Shown: one piece after another, positions 24,516 through 32,342 of the stretch
Numbering within the stretch: the stretch's first letter is position 1
How the letters are laid out: every line of letters starts with the position of its first letter
The notes under the pieces: generated by a model
Database searches by the model: none
What the model saw: the letters and a program-made list of their open reading frames with translations, nothing else
Told to the model about the DNA's origin: nothing
Assembly (NCBI GenBank): GCA_964485455.1
Contig: CAZAJU010000002.1
Location: 1 to 56,361, forward strand
Reading direction: 5' to 3'
Length of the DNA: 56,361 nt
Source: Tissierella_B sp964485455
Lineage (GTDB): Bacteria; Bacillota; Clostridia; Tissierellales; Tissierellaceae
Made by a program: the position numbers and the translations under genes

Positions 24516-25553
24516 ATGACGGATGTGAATGAGAAAAAGAAAGCATTGGATTTAGCTTTAAGTCAGATTGAAAAACAGTTTGGGAAAGGTTCAATAATGC
24601 GCTTAGGTGAAGGGGCAAAGCTTAATTTAGAATATATCCCAACTGGATCTTTAGCTTTAGATATCGCACTTGGCATAGGAGGTATCCCTAAAGGAAGAAT
24701 CATTGAAATCTATGGACCTGAGTCTTCCGGTAAGACTACTGTAGCTCTCCACATAATAGCAGAAGCACAAAAGCAAGGTGGCAATGCAGCATTTATTGAT
24801 GCAGAACATGCCTTGGATCCAGCTTATGCTGAAAAATTAGGAGTAAAAATTGAAGATTTAATTATTTCACAACCTGATACAGGGGAACAAGCCCTAGACA
24901 TTACAGAAGCTCTTGTTAGAAGTGGTGCTGTTGATGTAGTCATAGTAGACTCTGTTGCAGCTTTAGTGCCAAAAGCTGAAATAGATGGAGAAATGGGAGA
25001 CAGTCATATGGGACTTCAAGCAAGGCTTATGTCACAAGCCCTTAGAAAGCTTACTGGTGCTGTTAACAAATCTAACTCAACTATTGTTTTTATCAATCAA
25101 CTTAGAGATAAGATTGGAGTTATGTTTGGAAATCCTGAAACAACTACTGGGGGTAAGGCGTTGAAGTTTTACGCCAGTGTAAGACTTGATATTAGAAAAA
25201 TAGAAGCCATTAAATCAGGAGAAGATATAATAGGAAATAGAACCAGGGTAAAGGTAGTAAAAAACAAGGTGGCTCCACCTTTTAAACAGGCTGAATTTGA
25301 CATTATGTACGGCCAAGGAATATCGAAGGATGGAAACTTAATTGATGCTGGAGTGACTGCAGGCGTTGTGAATAAATCAGGCTCATGGTTTAGCTATAAT
25401 GATACAAAGCTTGGTCAGGGTAGAGACAATTCAAAAGAGTTTTTAAGAGATAATCCTGAGATTGCTAATGAAATAGAAAAGAAGATAAGAATTAAATATG
25501 GATTGTTAGTTGATGATAACTCCGTAGGGATCAAAGAAAATCCAATGGAGTAA
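24516..25553 (+). CDS. recA: Recombinase RecA
   Basis: Strand-exchange ATPase and co-protease for LexA self-cleavage. 345 aa, starting like other RecA proteins (MTDVNEKKKALDLALSQIEK, then QFGKGSIMRLGE). Walker A GPESSGKTT, the VIVDSVAALVPKAEIDGE region with the Walker B strand, and the DNA-binding loop L2 region (NQLRDKIGVMFGNPETTTGG) are visible. In-frame TGA at 24492-24494 prevents a longer start. A terminator follows. Confidence 0.98.
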   Translation: MTDVNEKKKALDLALSQIEKQFGKGSIMRLGEGAKLNLEYIPTGSLALDIALGIGGIPKGRIIEIYGPESSGKTTVALHIIAEAQKQGGNAAFIDAEHALDPAYAEKLGVKIEDLIISQPDTGEQALDITEALVRSGAVDVVIVDSVAALVPKAEIDGEMGDSHMGLQARLMSQALRKLTGAVNKSNSTIVFINQLRDKIGVMFGNPETTTGGKALKFYASVRLDIRKIEAIKSGEDIIGNRTRVKVVKNKVAPPFKQAEFDIMYGQGISKDGNLIDAGVTAGVVNKSGSWFSYNDTKLGQGRDNSKEFLRDNPEIANEIEKKIRIKYGLLVDDNSVGIKENPME

Positions 25554-25558
25554 TAAAT

Positions 25559-25585
25559 AAACCTCCTCTAGTAGGAGGTTTTGTT
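25559..25585 (+). terminator. Intrinsic terminator after recA
   Basis: AACCTCCT (25560-25567), loop CTAGT, AGGAGGTT (25573-25580), then TTGTT. The hairpin ends only 20 bases before the next gene start, so the Mre11-like operon probably depends on readthrough of recA transcripts or an unseen promoter. Confidence 0.75.
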
Positions 25586-25600
25586 ATAGGAGTGGTACAT

Positions 25601-26587
25601 TTGAGACTATTATATTTTACAGATACCCATATTAGAGGGACTAATCCAAAAAATCGAAAGGATGATTTTCCACAGACCCTAGAGAATAAGTTAAATGAAA
25701 TAGTTAAAATAGTACAAAGTCAAGGAATAGACTATGTTATTCACGGTGGAGATCTTTTTGATAGACCCGATATATCCGTTTCAGTTGTAAGTAGATTCTC
25801 TAAAATATTAAAATCTATCGAGGTTCCATTTTATATTGTAAGCGGAAATCATGATATATTTGGGCATAATCCTTTGACAGTTAATAGAACCATATTAGGA
25901 TTGTTACACGAACTTGATTTTTTAACAATTATTCATGAAAATCAAAAGATAGTGTTAGAAAAAGGAGATTTAAAGGTTCAATTAACAGGTAATCCATATT
26001 CTTATGATATAGATACAGATTTAAAGCGTAGTGGATATATTTTAAATGATAAGTCTGAAGATATTGATGTGGCAATTCATATAGTCCATGGGATGCTATT
26101 AGATAAACCATTTATAAAAGGTATACCTTATACACTTCTAGAAGATATAAAGAATACTAAAGCCGATATTACTTTATCTGGTCATTATCACTCGGGGTTT
26201 GATACTATAGAAATAGAAGGGAAATATTTTATAAATCCAGGAGCTTTGGTTAGGATAACAAATAGCCTTAGAGAAATTGATCGATATCCTCAAGTGGCAG
26301 TAATTGACATAGGGAAAAATATTAATATAGATTATATAAAACTAGAATCTGCGCTTAATGGAGAAATGGTATTAGATAGAAGCGAAGTCGAAAAGTATGT
26401 ATACAAAAGTGAACGATTATATGAATTTAAACAGCAAATAGAATCTGCTTTAGAATTTGAAAAAATGGATATAAATGATGTGTTGATTGAGGTTTCTTTT
26501 GCAGAGGGATTATCAGAAGAGGTAAAAAAGGAAGCTTTAAAAAGGATTGCTGATATGCAGATTAGGGGATTGGTTGGTGAAGACTAA
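25601..26587 (+). CDS. Mre11/SbcD-like metallophosphoesterase (putative DNA nuclease subunit)
   Basis: 328 aa calcineurin-like phosphoesterase. All metal-binding motifs are present: DTH (Asp8, His10), GGDLFD (Asp51), GNHD (Asn83, His84), VHG (His163) and GHYH (His195, His197). After the catalytic domain, about 100 residues form a capping-type region. TTG 25601 is chosen as start because AGGAG ends 8 bases upstream; GTG 25592 would overlap that SD. The stop overlaps the next ATG (TAATG), and the next three genes encode pieces of a Rad50/SbcC-like ATPase, which suggests a nuclease-ATPase complex. Shorter and different from classical SbcD. Confidence 0.85.
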   Translation: MRLLYFTDTHIRGTNPKNRKDDFPQTLENKLNEIVKIVQSQGIDYVIHGGDLFDRPDISVSVVSRFSKILKSIEVPFYIVSGNHDIFGHNPLTVNRTILGLLHELDFLTIIHENQKIVLEKGDLKVQLTGNPYSYDIDTDLKRSGYILNDKSEDIDVAIHIVHGMLLDKPFIKGIPYTLLEDIKNTKADITLSGHYHSGFDTIEIEGKYFINPGALVRITNSLREIDRYPQVAVIDIGKNINIDYIKLESALNGEMVLDRSEVEKYVYKSERLYEFKQQIESALEFEKMDINDVLIEVSFAEGLSEEVKKEALKRIADMQIRGLVGED

Positions 26588-28035
26588 TGAAATATATTAA
26601 AAAAATAATCTTGGAAAACTTCCAATCACATAAATTCTCAGTTATAGAACTGGATGATAGGATGAATGTGATTGTCGGGTCTTCTGATTCTGGAAAATCG
26701 GCTATAATAAGAGGATTAAAGTGGGTTTTATTTAATGAACCTTCAGGAAGCTATTTCATTCGGGAAGGCGAAAATGAATGTTGTGTTACTGTAGAGTTCA
26801 ATGATAATACTGTTTTAAAAAGACAAAGAAGTAAAACTAAAAATGCATATGTGCTAATTAATAATAAGGGTGAAGAGTTAAAATTCGAAGGGTTTGGTTC
26901 TACAATTCCAAAAGAAATTATTGAAGCAATTGGAATTAAGAAAATTTACTTGGATAGCAGTGAATCAAGCTATATTAATTTAGGCGAGCAACTTGAAGGG
27001 CCATTTCTGCTTTCAGAAAAAACTAGCACTAGAGCTAGTGCTATAGGTCGTTTGGTTGGAGTTGATATAATAGATGAGGCATTAAGAGAAACGCTAAAGG
27101 ATATAAGGTCTTTAAATATAACTAGAAAGTCATTAGAAGATGATAATAAAACTATAAAGAACGAAATTGAAGAATATATGTTTTTAAACGATCTTAAGGA
27201 TAACTTTAATAAGGTTAGGGTTTTAGAAGACAATATTAAAAGAAATTTGGAATTATTGAATAAGCTAAAAACTCATAGAACAAATCTAATTGATTCAAGT
27301 AAAGAAATACTCAGATTAGAAAACATACTACAAGAGCTTGATTCTATTGAAGAATTAGATAATACAATTTCGAATATAGATAGTAGAATAATTAAATATA
27401 AATATATAAATAGCTATGCTAAAACATATTGGAAGATTAAAGAGGATATTGAATCTAATTCTAAAATAATTAAAGAATTATATGGTATAGAACTAGCAAA
27501 TGACAAGACGAATGATTTAGAAAATAAGCATCTTCAATATAATAAATTAAATTCTATATTAAAAAACATTAGGCTTGCCAGAACGGCACATAAAGATATT
27601 GAACATACATTGGAAAAACTAGATGGCATAAATATAGCTGAGGAACATTTGGGTAAAGTCATAAATAGTCTTGAGACTTATAGGAAGTTAAAAGAGATTA
27701 TGATTGAATATTATAAAGTAAATAGCAGTATAGTTGCAGGCGACCAATATATTGAAAAATTTTCTGAAATAGATAAAGTTAATGGAATTTATTATAAATT
27801 AGATGTTAATCTTAAAACGTTACTTAAGTATACTGATTTAAGTGAAGTTATTACTAAATATCGAGAGGAAATCAAAAGGGAAGAACTTAATCTAATAAGT
27901 ATCGATAAATCCATTTCTGAGGAATTGAGCAAGTATGAAACTCTACTAAAGAAATTCGAAGTTTGTCCATTTTGTTTTAGTGAAATAGATAATAAAAAAA
28001 TAGATCATATAGTAAATCATTATTTGGGAGGTTAA
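26587..28035 (+). CDS. Rad50/SbcC-like ATPase, N-terminal lobe plus coiled coil ending in a CxxC
   Basis: 482 aa. The start resembles Rad50/RecF/SMC N-lobes: IKKIILENFQSHKF with a complete Walker A GSSDSGKS (31-38). About 150-455 is predicted coiled coil (charged heptads, Asn-rich). The protein ends with CPFC (Cys460 and Cys463), the CxxC form of a Rad50 zinc hook, plus about 19 residues. No ABC signature, Walker B or H-loop is present, so it cannot be a complete ATPase. The missing half is two genes downstream. Stop TAA is 1 base before the next ATG. Confidence 0.85.
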   Translation: MKYIKKIILENFQSHKFSVIELDDRMNVIVGSSDSGKSAIIRGLKWVLFNEPSGSYFIREGENECCVTVEFNDNTVLKRQRSKTKNAYVLINNKGEELKFEGFGSTIPKEIIEAIGIKKIYLDSSESSYINLGEQLEGPFLLSEKTSTRASAIGRLVGVDIIDEALRETLKDIRSLNITRKSLEDDNKTIKNEIEEYMFLNDLKDNFNKVRVLEDNIKRNLELLNKLKTHRTNLIDSSKEILRLENILQELDSIEELDNTISNIDSRIIKYKYINSYAKTYWKIKEDIESNSKIIKELYGIELANDKTNDLENKHLQYNKLNSILKNIRLARTAHKDIEHTLEKLDGINIAEEHLGKVINSLETYRKLKEIMIEYYKVNSSIVAGDQYIEKFSEIDKVNGIYYKLDVNLKTLLKYTDLSEVITKYREEIKREELNLISIDKSISEELSKYETLLKKFEVCPFCFSEIDNKKIDHIVNHYLGG

Positions 28036-28036
28036 G

Positions 28037-28282
28037 ATGGATTACGAAAAGGAATTAGGAAGGTTGAAAGAAGATTTAGAAAAAGCAAAGTCTTTAAAAT
28101 ACAGGGCAGAGGCAAGACTTGAACAACTTAGAAAACAGGAAAGCGATATAATAAAGGAATTAGAAAGCCTTGGAGTTAAGCCAGAAGAACTTGAATCAGA
28201 AATAAATAACCTTACTCTAGAGATAGAAAAACTCTTTAAAGAGGCAAATGAACTATTACCTAAAGACCTTTTAAAGAGGTAA
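28037..28282 (+). CDS. Small coiled-coil protein between the Rad50-like halves
   Basis: 81 aa, almost entirely charged heptads (starting MDYEKELGRLKEDLEKAKSL), with a helix break at GVKPEEL near residue 47. It has its own SD, GGGAGGT at 28026-28032, inside the last codons of the upstream gene, and the next gene starts 4 bases after its stop. I recognise no family. From its position it would supply part of the descending coiled-coil arm of a Rad50-like protein, or act as an adaptor. Confidence 0.8.
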   Translation: MDYEKELGRLKEDLEKAKSLKYRAEARLEQLRKQESDIIKELESLGVKPEELESEINNLTLEIEKLFKEANELLPKDLLKR

Positions 28283-28285
28283 GAA

Positions 28286-28942
28286 ATGGATTTAAGATTA
28301 GAAGACTTAAATAGAGAATTAAACTCTTTACAGGATTTCATATCTAGAGAAGAGGGTAAGAGAGACAAATTAATTGAAAAATATGAGGAAAATGAACATA
28401 AGCTAAAATGTATAATTTCAGATTTAGAACTATTGGATAAGGTAACAATTCTTTTTCAAAAGACTTCCGATTATGCTAGACACCAAGCAAAAAGGCAAAT
28501 TGAAACTCTTGTTACTAAATGTCTTCAATTTGTTTTTGAATCTAATATAGAATTTGTTATTGAATTAGATGAGCTCAGAAATAAGGCAAATGCAGAGTTT
28601 TATGTTATATCTGATTCTGATGATATGATAATTAAGACAAAACCAGAATTATCTCGGGGCGGTGGTGTTGTAGATATTGTCTCCTTAGCTCTTAGGATAG
28701 CATTTCTACAAATTCATAAACCACAAATAGATGGTCCTTTGATTTTAGATGAACCTGCAAAACATGTTAGTGAAGATTATATTTTTAATGTAGGAGAGTT
28801 CCTTAAACAAACCTCTGAAATGTTTGGAAGGCAAATTATTATGGTAACTCATAATAACCATTTAGCTGCCATTAGCAACAAAGCATATAGAGTAGATTAT
28901 AGTCAGAGTATAAGCAAATGTATTCCTATTGATAATGAGTAA
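28286..28942 (+). CDS. Rad50/SbcC-like ATPase, C-terminal lobe
   Basis: 218 aa. The first 75 residues are coiled coil. The rest is the C-lobe of an ABC/Rad50 ATPase: signature-like LSRGGG (122-127) in place of LSGGE, Walker B PLILDEP (151-157), D-loop-like AKHVSEDY and H-loop THNN (His189). No Walker A is present. SD AAAGAGGT at 28273-28280 is 5 bases before the ATG, so this is a designed separate gene rather than a frameshift product. Confidence 0.86.
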   Translation: MDLRLEDLNRELNSLQDFISREEGKRDKLIEKYEENEHKLKCIISDLELLDKVTILFQKTSDYARHQAKRQIETLVTKCLQFVFESNIEFVIELDELRNKANAEFYVISDSDDMIIKTKPELSRGGGVVDIVSLALRIAFLQIHKPQIDGPLILDEPAKHVSEDYIFNVGEFLKQTSEMFGRQIIMVTHNNHLAAISNKAYRVDYSQSISKCIPIDNE

Positions 28943-29166
28943 TAAACATAGCAAGCCTTTCCTTGCTCCTTATAAGGCCAGCTATAGTGATTCGGAGGCT
29001 TTACTTTAGCTTGACATAAGTGTATAAAAGTAATAAAATAAAGGTATGTGTAACCATACAATATTAAGTAATTTTAAAGGCTAAAAATCATATTTGGCTG
29101 ATCCTTTTATTAGAATGAGATGCACTATGGAACTTTGAAAATTTAATAAGACGGAGGTGTTTAGTT
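28943..29166 (+). promoter_or_regulatory. rny upstream region with sigma-A promoter
   Basis: -35 TTGACA (29011-29016), 17-base spacer and -10 TAAAAT (29034-29039) give a good promoter about 130 bases before rny. The leader contains AAAGG...CCTTTTATT (about 29077-29114), which can form a weak hairpin. Left of the promoter, 28943-29010, I see no terminator with a clear U tract. Confidence 0.65.
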
Positions 29167-30699
29167 ATTGAACAGTTAATTTTTATAATTCTAGGCTTAA
29201 TTATTGGAATTATCCCTGGTTATTTTATTAGGAAGCATATTAGCGAAGGGAAAATAAACAATGCTGAAGAGTTAGCAAAAAAGATTGTAGAAGATGCAGA
29301 AAAAAATAGCGAGGCTCGTAAGAAAGAGCTCTTGTTAGAAGCAAAAGAAGAGATTCATAAATCAAGAACTGAAGCAGAAAGAGAAATAAGAGAACGTAGA
29401 AATGAAGTTCAAAAGATGGAAAGAAGGGTACTTCATAAGGAAGAAACTCTTGATAGAAAATCAGAATCTATCGAAAAGAAAGAAGAGCAGTTAAATAAGA
29501 AAAGCAAGTTATTAGAAGAAAAAGAAGAATCCATTAATGAGCTCTATGAACAACAAACCTTAGAACTTGAAAGACTATCAGGTTTAACTACAGAGCAAGC
29601 TAAGGAATTGTTATTAAATGAAATTAAAAAAGAAATAGCATATGAATCGGCTATCATGATTAAGGATATGGAATCTAAGGCTAAGGAAGAAGCAGAGAAA
29701 AAAGCCAGAGAAATAATAACCACTGCTATTCAAAGATGTGCTGCTGACCATGTGGCAGAGAGCACAGTAACGGTTGTTGCATTACCAAACGATGAAATGA
29801 AGGGTAGAATAATAGGACGTGAAGGTAGAAATATTCGTACTTTAGAAACCCTGACAGGTATAGATTTAATAATAGATGATACTCCGGAAGCTGTAGTATT
29901 ATCAGGCTTTGACCCTATTCGTAGGGAAGTAGCTAGAATAGCTTTAGAAAAGCTAATTATTGATGGAAGAATTCACCCTGCCAGAATTGAAGAAATGGTT
30001 GAAAAGGCGAAAAAGGAAGTAGAAAATATAATCCGAGAAGAAGGAGAACAAGCTGCTTTCGATACTGGAGTTCATGGACTTCATCCTGAAATAATTAAGC
30101 TACTAGGTAGACTTAAATATAGAACAAGCTATGGTCAAAATGTATTAAAGCATTCTATCGAAGTTTCTCATCTTGCAGGTTTAATGGCTGCTGAACTAGG
30201 TGCAGATGTTAAGATAGCTAAGAGAGCAGGATTGTTACATGATTTAGGTAAAGCTGTTGACCATGAATTAGAAGGACCTCACGTTGATATAGGTGCTGAG
30301 CTTGCTAGAAAATACAAAGAGTCTAAAGAAGTTATACATGGAATAATGGCGCATCATGGAGATGTGGAGCCAGAAACCATTGAAGCTGTCTTAGTACAAG
30401 CTGCAGATGCTATATCAGCTGCAAGACCAGGAGCAAGAAGAGAGAGTCTAGAAAATTATATTAGACGTCTTGAAAAACTTGAGGAAATTGCAAACTCCTT
30501 TGAAGGAGTAGAAAGATCTTTTGCAATACAAGCTGGTCGAGAAATTAGAATTCTTGTTAAACCAGAAGAAATTGGTGAAAATCAAATCGTTCATACTGCA
30601 AGAGATATAGTTAAGAAGATAGAATCAGAACTAGACTATCCAGGTCAAATAAAAGTTAATGTAATTCGAGAAACTCGTGCTATAGAGTATGCTAAATAA
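29167..30699 (+). CDS. rny: Ribonuclease Y, starting at an ATT codon
   Basis: Membrane-anchored endoribonuclease that initiates mRNA decay. From ATT 29167 it has 510 aa: an N-terminal transmembrane helix (residues 3-21, LIFIILGLIIGIIPGYFI), a long coiled coil (about 30-200), a KH domain (GRIIGREGRNIRTLETLTG), and an HD domain with the metal pair in LLHDLGKAVDHE. GGAGGTG at 29153-29159 is 7 bases from ATT, and no ATG, GTG or TTG occurs in frame until TTG 29332, which would delete the membrane anchor. The upstream residues align with other RNase Y N termini, so the ATT start is well supported. Confidence 0.93.
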   Translation: MEQLIFIILGLIIGIIPGYFIRKHISEGKINNAEELAKKIVEDAEKNSEARKKELLLEAKEEIHKSRTEAEREIRERRNEVQKMERRVLHKEETLDRKSESIEKKEEQLNKKSKLLEEKEESINELYEQQTLELERLSGLTTEQAKELLLNEIKKEIAYESAIMIKDMESKAKEEAEKKAREIITTAIQRCAADHVAESTVTVVALPNDEMKGRIIGREGRNIRTLETLTGIDLIIDDTPEAVVLSGFDPIRREVARIALEKLIIDGRIHPARIEEMVEKAKKEVENIIREEGEQAAFDTGVHGLHPEIIKLLGRLKYRTSYGQNVLKHSIEVSHLAGLMAAELGADVKIAKRAGLLHDLGKAVDHELEGPHVDIGAELARKYKESKEVIHGIMAHHGDVEPETIEAVLVQAADAISAARPGARRESLENYIRRLEKLEEIANSFEGVERSFAIQAGREIRILVKPEEIGENQIVHTARDIVKKIESELDYPGQIKVNVIRETRAIEYAK

Positions 30700-30735
30700 T
30701 GAGAATAGCTGCTGTTTATGGTATTATCTCATTTT
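30698..30735 (+). terminator. Probable terminator after rny
   Basis: AATGAGA (30698-30704) and TCTCATT (30727-30733) pair, with internal partial pairing, followed by TTGGTGTTG. The U tract is poor, so this is a moderate call. The remaining bases to spoVS (30736-30816) show a strong SD (GAGGGGGG) but no promoter I can name. Confidence 0.45.
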
Positions 30736-30816
30736 GGTGTTGTTATGCGAATGCTACAATGCCTAAGTATTAACTTTATATATTAATTTGTTTAATTATA
30801 GAGGGGGGCTATTTAA

Positions 30817-31077
30817 ATGGATGTATTAAAGGTTTCATCAAAATCACAACCTAATTCAGTGGCAGGTGCTTTAGCAGGAGTTTTAAGAGAAAATGGTTCT
30901 GCTGAAATCCAAGCTGTAGGGGCTGGTGCTTTAAATCAAGCAGTAAAAGCTATAGCAATTGCTAGAGGGTTTGTAGCGCCAAGTGGAATTGATTTAGTTT
31001 GTATACCTGCATTTACCGATATAGTAATAGATGGTGAAGAAAGAACAGCAATAAAGTTGATAATTGAACCAAGATAA
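30817..31077 (+). CDS. spoVS: Stage V sporulation protein S
   Basis: The 86 aa Alba-like protein begins MDVLKVSSKSQPNSVAGALA and includes GAGALNQAVKAIAIARGFVAP, nearly identical to SpoVS across Firmicutes. SpoVS affects spore coat assembly and septation in B. subtilis. Its place just after rny is the usual one. A strong terminator follows, so it is a single-gene unit. Confidence 0.97.
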   Translation: MDVLKVSSKSQPNSVAGALAGVLRENGSAEIQAVGAGALNQAVKAIAIARGFVAPSGIDLVCIPAFTDIVIDGEERTAIKLIIEPR

Positions 31078-31102
31078 AACCTGCCATAAGGCAGGTTTTT
31101 TT
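31076..31102 (+). terminator. Intrinsic terminator after spoVS
   Basis: AAAACCTGCC (31076-31085), loop ATAA, GGCAGGTTTT (31090-31099), then TTT. Perfect stem with a run of seven T residues overlapping the spoVS stop. Confidence 0.92.
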
Positions 31103-31119
31103 AAACCAAAGGAGGCTTT

Positions 31120-31932
31120 ATGAAATTTGACATGCATACTCATACAACCTGCTCTGATGGGTTATTGTCACCTAGAGAGTTGGTTGATTTAGGGGTGGAG
31201 TCTGGACTTGATGGATTAGCAATAACAGACCATGATGAAGTCGCTGGAATAGATGAAGCTATTAATCAGAGTAAGATTTACTCAAACTTTTTTATAATCC
31301 CAGGAATAGAATTTGGATGCAATAAGAACGATGAAGAAGTTCATATACTTGGATATTTTATCGATTATAAAAACAAAGATCTTTTAGATGTTTTAAAGAA
31401 GTTACATGAATCAAGATATACAAGAGCAGATGGAATTATTAAAAAGCTAAGAAAATTAGAGATAAATATTACTATTGAGGATGTTTTAAAACATACTGAT
31501 GAAAGTAACATTGGAAGGCCACATATTGGTCGTGCTATAGTTGAAAAAGGTTACGTGGAGAATTTAGAGCAAGCCTTTGATATGTATTTAGATAGAGGAA
31601 AACCGGCATATGTTGAAAGATATCAACTGGATATTGAAGAAACTATATTATTAATTCACAATCTAGGTGGAATTTCGGTTTTGGCTCATCCGGGTTTAAT
31701 AAAGGATAGAACTATTATTGATTATTGTATAAATAAAGGAATTATGGGTATTGAAGCTTACTATTCAAAGCATAATAAATTTGAAGAAGAGGAGTTTCTA
31801 GAAATAGGTAATAAGAACAATCTGATAATAACTGGGGGTTCAGATTTTCATGGAGATAGAGGTGTATTAGGAGTTCCATCGGTGAATTTAGATAAGGTGC
31901 CTGTGATTAAAAGGAGGCTTTTAGATGTATAA
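31120..31932 (+). CDS. PHP domain phosphoesterase
   Basis: 270 aa. PHP motifs are clear: MHTHTTCSDG near residue 4, ITDHDE near 36, GIEFGC and EVHILGY, LAHPG near 190, and a late SDFHG. Relatives include RNase AM (YciV/TrpH), which acts on 5'-phosphorylated RNA ends and nucleoside 3',5'-bisphosphates; I infer a similar activity. SD GGAGG precedes the ATG. Its end overlaps the PadR gene by 8 bases, so the two are co-expressed. Confidence 0.88.
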   Translation: MKFDMHTHTTCSDGLLSPRELVDLGVESGLDGLAITDHDEVAGIDEAINQSKIYSNFFIIPGIEFGCNKNDEEVHILGYFIDYKNKDLLDVLKKLHESRYTRADGIIKKLRKLEINITIEDVLKHTDESNIGRPHIGRAIVEKGYVENLEQAFDMYLDRGKPAYVERYQLDIEETILLIHNLGGISVLAHPGLIKDRTIIDYCINKGIMGIEAYYSKHNKFEEEEFLEIGNKNNLIITGGSDFHGDRGVLGVPSVNLDKVPVIKRRLLDV

Positions 31933-32299
31933 AAGTGAGAGACAGAGACAATTTCCTATGACTTTAAGCACTACAAGCTTCGTTAAGTTATATATATTAC
32001 ATCTTTTGACTGAAAAAAATTACTATGGTAATAGAATAAAGGATGAGATATCTAGAAGGTTAAATGGTAAATGGAGTCCTTCTTATGGAATGGTATACCC
32101 ATTGTTAAGACAGCTTGAAGAAGAAGGATATATAGAAGGCTGGTGGGAAGAGCCTAATAAAAGATCCATTAGAAGATATAAGATAACAGATAGTGGAATA
32201 GAACATTACAGAGTTATCAAACTACAAAGTAGAGAATTTCTTGATGATTCCATGTTTGTTTTAAAAGCAATATTCAAGGATATTTACAAAGAAGTTTAA
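31925..32299 (+). CDS. PadR family transcriptional regulator
   Basis: 124 aa winged-helix regulator with the family core YILHLLTEKNYYGNRIKDEI and SYGMVYPLLRQLEEEGYIEG, the recognition helix and wing. The ligand and targets are unknown. The 8-base overlap with the PHP gene and the aminotransferase gene 43 bases downstream suggest one transcript, but PadR proteins usually act on neighbouring transport or stress genes, none of which is here. Confidence 0.88.
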   Translation: MYKSERQRQFPMTLSTTSFVKLYILHLLTEKNYYGNRIKDEISRRLNGKWSPSYGMVYPLLRQLEEEGYIEGWWEEPNKRSIRRYKITDSGIEHYRVIKLQSREFLDDSMFVLKAIFKDIYKEV

Positions 32300-32342
32300 A
32301 ATTGATTATAAATAAGGAAATGTAAGATAGGAGATGAATAAA

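Noticed and set aside
28020..28290. Split ATPase as a frameshift or sequencing error
   Set aside because: Both downstream genes have their own SD at good spacing, both breaks end in proper stops followed by ATG within 1-3 bases, and no single indel would join the pieces into one sensible protein.
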